DNA of 25,424 nt from the NCBI GenBank assembly GCA_964475145.1, contig CAYYVK010000008.1, positions 1-25,424 of the forward strand, read 5' to 3'. The first letter of the stretch is position 1. Every line of letters begins with the position of its first letter. Made by a program: the position numbers and the translations under genes. The notes beneath the pieces are model-generated. The model searched no databases and was not told where the DNA came from. It saw only the letters and a list, made by a program, of their open reading frames with translations. Origin of the DNA: CAYYVK01 sp964475145 (GTDB lineage: Archaea; Aenigmatarchaeota; Aenigmatarchaeia; CG10238-14; SCSR01). This document shows, in pieces, positions 21,036-25,424 of the stretch.

Positions 21036-21788
21036 CCAATCTATAAATCTGCCTAAAAGACCAAACTTTGAATAACTCACAAAACTTTTTCCAGCAAGAT
21101 AATAAGAGAGTTTAAGTATTTCTGTTGCAGCAGGCGAGTTCGGAGAAAATTCTACTACAGGAAGTTTTAGGGCAATAGCTCTTGGCACGTTTTCATCTTC
21201 AGGTATTTGCGCTAGAACAGGACATTCAAGCATCTTTTCCACTTCATCTTTCTTCATCTGATAAGAGGATTTCTTAACTCTATTTAATACCACACCAAGA
21301 ACTTTTTTGTTCAAACTTTCCGCCAACTTTTTAGCTTTGAGCGCATCTACCACTGCCTGTAGCTCAGGGTTTGTTACTATTAAAACTTCTTCTACAGCTT
21401 GCAAGGCAGTAGTAGCTTCCTTGCCAAATCCAGGAGCAGAATCCAAAAATGTAAAGTCAGAACTTCTGGAAAGGGTATTTACTACATCTACTAGCTTGTC
21501 AACGTCTACACCACTCAAACTCTCTAAGGAAAGACCTCCAGCAATAAACTTGAACCCAAAAGGATGGTAGCAGACTGCTTTGAAAACATCTTCTTTTCCT
21601 TTTAGTACATCGTGTAAAGTTATTGGTGCTAGGGATAAACCTATTTGCAAGCCAAGGTGCGGAGTTGTAAGGTTTGCATCCACTACTGTAACATCATAAC
21701 CTAACCCTGTTAGAGAAGAAGCTAAGTTCGCTACTAGTGTAGTTTTTCCAACCCCACCTTTACCAGAAATTACACCTATTAAAGCCAT
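21024..21788 (-). CDS. minD: MinD/ParA-like P-loop ATPase
   Basis: A 254-aa ATPase of the deviant Walker family. It starts MALIGVISGKGGVGKTTLVA with the signature lysine (KGGVGKT), has the VVDANLTTPHLG switch 1 region and the FLDSAPGFGKEA switch 2 region. The last residues (FGLLGRFIDWLRK) form a short amphipathic helix like the membrane-targeting sequence of MinD, which supports the MinD assignment. No MinC, MinE or ParB gene is adjacent, and archaeal MinD paralogues have varied roles, including placing surface structures and chemosensory arrays. A link to the filament machinery here is only a possibility. It is transcribed away from LeuRS. Confidence 0.9.
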   Translation of the reverse strand: MALIGVISGKGGVGKTTLVANLASSLTGLGYDVTVVDANLTTPHLGLQIGLSLAPITLHDVLKGKEDVFKAVCYHPFGFKFIAGGLSLESLSGVDVDKLVDVVNTLSRSSDFTFLDSAPGFGKEATTALQAVEEVLIVTNPELQAVVDALKAKKLAESLNKKVLGVVLNRVKKSSYQMKKDEVEKMLECPVLAQIPEDENVPRAIALKLPVVEFSPNSPAATEILKLSYYLAGKSFVSYSKFGLLGRFIDWLRK

Positions 21789-21807
21789 ATTAATTAATTG
21801 TTCGACG

Positions 21808-21815
21808 ATAAATAT
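21808..21815. promoter_or_regulatory. AT-rich element in the minD / leuS divergent gap
   Basis: The 58-bp gap between the MinD-like gene (-) and LeuRS (+) holds ataaatat, about 24 nt before the minD start on the minus strand and about 35 nt before the LeuRS ATG. It may serve one or both, giving a short leader for LeuRS. This is weak. Confidence 0.35.
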
Positions 21816-21846
21816 TTTCTTATTTTTAGAAGTTCAATATGGGTTT

Positions 21847-24540
21847 ATGGAAAATTTTAGAGAGATAGAGAGAAAATGGCAAGAAAGGTGGGAGAAGGCT
21901 AAAATCTTCGAGGCGAACGTAGACCAAAGACCAAAGTTTTTTGTTACTTTTCCCTACCCATACTTGAATGGTAGCGTGCACATAGGAGCAGCTTTTACTG
22001 CTTTTAGAGTTGATAGCTATGCAAGGTTCAAGAGAATGCAAGGTTTTAACGTGCTTTATCCTCAAGGCTTTCATGCAACTGGCGAGTCTGTTGTAGGTGC
22101 TATAGAAAGGCTGAAGAAAGGCGATAAAGTTCAAGAAGAAACTTTCAAGCTTTATGGTGCTACAGAGGAGGACATAAAAAACTTTATAGCGTATGGACCT
22201 GAATTTACAGTGAAATTCTGGATGAAAAGATGGATAGAAGATTTGAAGCTTGCTGGATTTTCTATAGACTGGAGAAGAACCTTTGCTACTGCAATTACTC
22301 CTACTTACTCTAAGTTTATAGAGTGGCAGTACAACACGTTAAGAAAAAAGGGATATGTAGTTCAAGCAACTCACCCAGTAGTCTGGTGCCCTAACTGTCA
22401 AAGCCCGACAGGAGATCACGATAGGTTGGTTGGTGAGGGAGAAAGTCCTATAGAGTATATGCTTATTAAGTTTAAGCTGGATTCTGGAGAAGTTTTGCCA
22501 TGCGGTACTTTAAGGCCTGAAACAGTTTTTGGTACGACAAACATATGGGTAAATCCTGGAGTAGAATACCTAAAAGTTAGAGTTGATTCTGAGGTTTGGA
22601 TAGTTAGCGAAGAAGCTAGTAAAAAATTGAGAGATCAGCTGAAGCAAGTAGAAGAATTGGGTAAGGTTTTAGGCAAAGAGCTTGTTGGTAAGTATGTGGA
22701 AAATCCAAAGACAAAAGAAAAAATAATTGTTCTGCCAGCAAGCTTTGTGGATCCAGAAGTTGCTACTGGTGTTGTAATGTCTGTTCCTTCTCACGCACCT
22801 TATGATTGGATTGGATTGAAAGATTTGAAAGAAGATAGGAAGATTTTAGACGAGTATGGAATTGGGGAAGTTGTAGAAAGAATTAAGCCTATAACTATAA
22901 TTAGTACGCCTGGTTTTGGTGAACATCCTGCTATAGAAGTGTGTGAAAAACTTAAGATAAAAAGCCAGAAAGAGAAAGAAAAGCTGGACGAAGCAACTAA
23001 CATTGTGTACAAGAAAGAATTTCATCAGGGTATTTTGAAAGAGAATTGTAGCGAATATTCTGGCCTAAAAGTTTCTGAATGCAAGGAAAGGCTGAGGAAA
23101 GAATTCTTGGAAGAAGGGATTGCTGACATTATATGGGAAACTACTGGAAAGGTTGTGTGTAGGTGTGGCACAAAGACACATGTTAAGATTTTAGAGAATC
23201 AATGGTTTTTGAAGTATTCAGACGAGAATTGGAAAGAAAAGGTGAGAGAATGCATGAAGAAGATGAAGTTTTATCCAGAGGAAGTAAGAGAACAATTTAA
23301 AAGTGTAGTTGAATGGCTTAAGGATAAAGCGTGCACAAGAAAAAAAGGGTTGGGAACTCCTTTGCCATGGGATAAAGAATGGCTTGTCGAGACTCTATCA
23401 GACAGCACAATCTACATGGCTTACTACACTATAGCAAGAATAATAAACGAAAAAGGGATAAAAGCGGAGAATTTAACCGATGAAGTTTTTGACTATGTGT
23501 TTCTGGGAAAAGGGCATTTGAAAGACGTTAGTAAAAAATCTGGGCTAGACCAGGAAACAATAGAAGAGATGAGGAAAGAGTTTGAGTACTTTTATCCGGT
23601 TGACTTGAGAAATTCTGGAAAAGATTTGGTCCCTCATCACTTAACCTTCTACATTTTCCATCATGTTGCAGTTTGGGACGATGAAAAATACTGGCCAAGA
23701 GCTATTAGCGTGAATGGTTATGTTAAGGCTAAAGGTACAAAGATGAGCAAAAGTAAGGGCAACATAATTCCTCTGAGAGATTTGGTTTCTTCGCTTGGCT
23801 CTGATTTAGTAAGGATAAATTTGATTGCATCTAACGAGGGAATGGACGATGCTGACTGGCGGGACGAAAGTGTTGCTAGCTATGCAACACGCATAAAGTT
23901 TTTGGAAAAGCTTGTTGAAAGCTTAGACAAAGCAAAAAGGAAAGATTTTATGAAAGTAGATTCTTTCATCTTAAGCGCGATGCAAAAGCACATAAAAGAA
24001 ACTACAGAAAGCTACGAGGAGCTAAAGTTCAGGAGTGCTGTCAAGTCAGCTTTTTTTGACTGCACGAACGATTTAAGGTCGTACGTGGAAAGATTTGGTG
24101 GAATAGAAAATTGTAACAAGGAAGTGTTGAAAGAGGTTCTCACAAAAACAATAAAACTTCTTACACCTGTTTTACCCCATATTTGCGAAGAGCTCTGGGA
24201 GAAGCTTGGTAATACGAGCTTTGTTGCTACAGAATCTTGGCCAAATTACGAGGAAGATAAAGTAGACGAAAAAGTTTTAGAGTTAGAAGAAATTCTGAAG
24301 AAAACTTTAGAAGATTTGAGGCATGTTTTAAAGCTTGCTGGAAAAAAGAAGAACTGTTATTTGTATGTAGTCTCGCCAGATGAATTGGAGTATTTTAAAG
24401 AGGCTGAAGAGTTCATATGCAGAAGCTTCGGCTTTGAAAAGACTAAAGTTTTTTTGGCTTCAGACGAAAGCAGGTATGACCCAGAAAATAGAGGGAAGAA
24501 GGCAAAGTATGGGAAGCCTGGGATTTACTTGGAAGGTTAG
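21847..24540 (+). CDS. leuS: Leucyl-tRNA synthetase
   Basis: Class I synthetase charging tRNA-Leu. The 897-aa protein has FPYPYLNGSVHIGAAFTAF with the HIGH-type motif reading HIGA (45-48), the zinc-like WCPNCQSPTGDHD, a CP1 editing domain around LRPETVFGTTNIWVNPG, a second Cys-rich stretch (VCRCGTK), and KMSKSKGN near residue 635. An archaeal-type C-terminal domain ends the protein. The length is usual for archaeal LeuRS. Replacement of the last His in the HIGH motif by Ala is unusual. The start at 21847 is preferred; an ATG at 21839 is in another frame. It converges on the Mpg gene with a 17-nt gap. Confidence 0.95.
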   Translation: MENFREIERKWQERWEKAKIFEANVDQRPKFFVTFPYPYLNGSVHIGAAFTAFRVDSYARFKRMQGFNVLYPQGFHATGESVVGAIERLKKGDKVQEETFKLYGATEEDIKNFIAYGPEFTVKFWMKRWIEDLKLAGFSIDWRRTFATAITPTYSKFIEWQYNTLRKKGYVVQATHPVVWCPNCQSPTGDHDRLVGEGESPIEYMLIKFKLDSGEVLPCGTLRPETVFGTTNIWVNPGVEYLKVRVDSEVWIVSEEASKKLRDQLKQVEELGKVLGKELVGKYVENPKTKEKIIVLPASFVDPEVATGVVMSVPSHAPYDWIGLKDLKEDRKILDEYGIGEVVERIKPITIISTPGFGEHPAIEVCEKLKIKSQKEKEKLDEATNIVYKKEFHQGILKENCSEYSGLKVSECKERLRKEFLEEGIADIIWETTGKVVCRCGTKTHVKILENQWFLKYSDENWKEKVRECMKKMKFYPEEVREQFKSVVEWLKDKACTRKKGLGTPLPWDKEWLVETLSDSTIYMAYYTIARIINEKGIKAENLTDEVFDYVFLGKGHLKDVSKKSGLDQETIEEMRKEFEYFYPVDLRNSGKDLVPHHLTFYIFHHVAVWDDEKYWPRAISVNGYVKAKGTKMSKSKGNIIPLRDLVSSLGSDLVRINLIASNEGMDDADWRDESVASYATRIKFLEKLVESLDKAKRKDFMKVDSFILSAMQKHIKETTESYEELKFRSAVKSAFFDCTNDLRSYVERFGGIENCNKEVLKEVLTKTIKLLTPVLPHICEELWEKLGNTSFVATESWPNYEEDKVDEKVLELEEILKKTLEDLRHVLKLAGKKKNCYLYVVSPDELEYFKEAEEFICRSFGFEKTKVFLASDESRYDPENRGKKAKYGKPGIYLEG

Positions 24541-24557
24541 GTTATAACTAATTTTGT

Positions 24558-25154
24558 TTATGTAATACGTATTACAAAAAATTTAGAAACAAACGGATTA
24601 TCTTTAATGAAAAATCTTAACTCAATAGGCAAATCTTTCGTCACACCTATCCTTTTACTCTTCCCCAAAATAAAATTAAGCTTATTGTCTACAATTATAA
24701 CTTCACTTCTTTTATTAGTTACAAAAATTCCATTCAGCTTCTTTGTTATTCTTAAAGCTTTACTCAGTTTGCCAGGCCCACTAGTAAGCTCATAAACGTT
24801 TTCTTTATTCCTATTCTTTTTCATTTCTTCAAGCCCTTCCAAAGGTTCTATTGCTCTTATTAGCACAGCACCAACTTTTCCTTTCTCATGAGCAACGACG
24901 TTGAACAGCCAATTGTTATGTACATTATACACTAGAGCTTTGCCTGGCATATCATACAAAAGCTTAGCACAGTATTTTGGTCTTCCACTAAACGCACGAG
25001 AGGCAGGATCTTCTTTACCATAATAAGCTTCTGTTTCGACGATAATTCCACTTAGCTTCCTCTTGCTCAACTTTCTTACAAGAATTTTTCCAAGAAGTTC
25101 CTTTGCTACAAGAGCTGTATCCCTCTCGTAAAAACTTCTAGGCAATACTTTCAT
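24558..25154 (-). CDS. mpg: 3-methyladenine DNA glycosylase (Mpg/AAG family)
   Basis: Monofunctional glycosylase that removes alkylated purines and hypoxanthine in base excision repair. The 198-aa protein begins RSFYERDTALVAKELLGKIL after a short lead and has the catalytic segment GIIVETEAYYG, whose first Glu matches the catalytic Glu125 of human AAG. Then come DPASRAF, KALVYNVHNNWLFNVV and GAVLIRAIEPLEG. The human active-site His in the segment after ETEAY is replaced here by Arg (PASRAF), as I believe occurs in other microbial members. It is co-oriented with, and 8 nt behind, a 47-aa gene. Its last codons form half of a 16-bp palindrome. Confidence 0.92.
   Translation of the reverse strand: MKVLPRSFYERDTALVAKELLGKILVRKLSKRKLSGIIVETEAYYGKEDPASRAFSGRPKYCAKLLYDMPGKALVYNVHNNWLFNVVAHEKGKVGAVLIRAIEPLEGLEEMKKNRNKENVYELTSGPGKLSKALRITKKLNGIFVTNKRSEVIIVDNKLNFILGKSKRIGVTKDLPIELRFFIKDNPFVSKFFVIRIT
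24561..24576. repeat. Perfect 16-bp palindrome at the leuS-mpg junction
   Basis: The sequence tgtaatacgtattaca reads the same on both strands. It covers the final codons of Mpg and is flanked by a run of six A on the right, which is a T-run on the minus strand before the palindrome. As RNA it would form at best a short stem with almost no loop, so it is more like an operator or DNA-binding site than a classical hairpin terminator. No function is assigned. Confidence 0.6.
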
Positions 25155-25162
25155 AAAATGGT

Positions 25163-25306
25163 TTAATTCTTTTTCTTTTTTGTTGTTATCGGTTTAACTT
25201 CTTCTCCTGACAGAGGAATAAGCTCGTGCTCCACACTTTCTGGTAAGGAAGGAAACTTCTCTTTCAATTCTTTTATTTTTTTCTTGATAATCTTTTCAGT
25301 AGTCAT
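25163..25306 (-). CDS. 47-aa charged protein, function unknown
   Basis: I do not recognise this protein. It starts MTTEKIIKKKIKELKEKFPS with a Lys/Glu-rich, likely helical N-terminus. A middle part, SVEHELIPLSGEEVKP, is less charged, and it ends in TTKKKKN. No cysteines, no signal peptide and no membrane segment are visible. A Shine-Dalgarno-like agaggt lies 7 nt before the ATG, which supports translation. It is 8 nt upstream of the Mpg start on the same strand, so the two are probably one transcript. It could be a nucleic-acid-binding peptide, but this is a guess from charge. Confidence 0.6.
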   Translation of the reverse strand: MTTEKIIKKKIKELKEKFPSLPESVEHELIPLSGEEVKPITTKKKKN

Positions 25307-25347
25307 AAATTAACCTCTAATAATCTATTAATTATTTATAAAGTTAT

Positions 25348-25420
25348 GCGCCAGTAGTCTAGCCTGGTAGGACGCGAGCCTTCCAAGCTTGCGACCCGGG
25401 TTCAAATCCCGGCTGGCGCA
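25348..25420 (+). tRNA. tRNA-Gly (anticodon TCC)
   Basis: A full cloverleaf without intron. The acceptor gcgccag (25348-25354) pairs with ctggcgc, with A73 at 25420. The D stem is gtct/ggac. The anticodon stem cgagc/gcttg encloses the loop cttccaa with anticodon TCC at 25382-25384. The T arm is ccggg-ttcaaat-cccgg. It reads GGA and GGG glycine codons. CCA is not encoded. The D arm is close in sequence to the tRNA at 19-117. Confidence 0.96.
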
Positions 25421-25424
25421 TCTA

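Noticed and set aside
21024..21788. Plasmid or chromosome partition ParA with ParB or an origin nearby
   Set aside because: No ParB-like gene, no iterons and no origin-binding repeats are visible. The C-terminal amphipathic helix favours MinD.
1..25424. CRISPR array, IS element, integrase or attachment site at the tRNA genes
   Set aside because: I saw no regularly spaced repeats, transposase or integrase genes, and no copy of a tRNA 3' end elsewhere in the window.

Overview
This window is a gene-dense, AT-rich piece of an archaeal chromosome. The archaeal call rests on archaeal/eukaryal-type ribosomal proteins (eS6, eS19, eS24, eS26, eS31, eL31, eL39, eL43), RNA polymerase subunits RpoP, RpoE and Spt4, aIF2-gamma, three RNase P proteins, the Rrp4/Rrp41/Rrp42 exosome, a proteasome alpha subunit, SBDS, and TATA-like elements about 26-28 nt upstream of several start codons. 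Several proteins are short for their families (PDCD5-like 78 aa, PheS 413 aa, aIF2-gamma 401 aa) and intergenic gaps are very small, which suits a small-genome, perhaps DPANN-like, archaeon. That placement is inference.

Layout. 1-2860 (+): an intron-containing tRNA; a frameshifted membrane glycosyltransferase; then RNase P Rpp21, a small membrane protein, eS19, a PDCD5-like protein, eL43 and RpoP. 2863-6538 (-): eS26 followed with a 2-nt gap by a three-gene type IV filament assembly operon (ATPase and two separate single-domain platform proteins, Tad/Epd-like). 6594-11385 (+): the archaeal exosome superoperon: Rpp30, Pop5, PsmA, SBDS, Rrp4, Rrp41, Rrp42, ending in eL39. A type IV pilin (-) then lies between eL39 and eL31 (+). 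12106-16244 (-): the eS6 / aIF2-gamma / PIN / pyrophosphatase / RpoE / Spt4 / eS24 / eS31 cluster, with a second pilin (+) between aIF2-gamma and PIN. 16279-24540 (mostly +): TrpRS, a second glycosyltransferase, PheRS alpha and beta, a MinD-like ATPase (-) and LeuRS. 24558-25420: a 3-methyladenine DNA glycosylase and a 47-aa protein (-), then tRNA-Gly(TCC) (+).

How it fits together. Most genes make, mature or degrade RNA and protein: ribosome, transcription, RNase P, exosome, proteasome and aminoacyl-tRNA synthetases. Threaded through them is a surface-filament system: the assembly operon sits behind eS26, and two prepilins sit in reverse orientation inside conserved translation clusters. The most notable results are this interleaving, an apparent exchange of tails between the eS19 cluster (now followed by eL43-RpoP) and the exosome cluster (now followed by eL39-eL31), a tRNA gene whose intron position and anticodon cannot be resolved by the usual rule, a frameshifted QxxRW glycosyltransferase, and an unclear start for the proteasome alpha subunit. 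I found no CRISPR array, IS element, integrase or phage gene. No gene-free stretch exceeds 300 bases.
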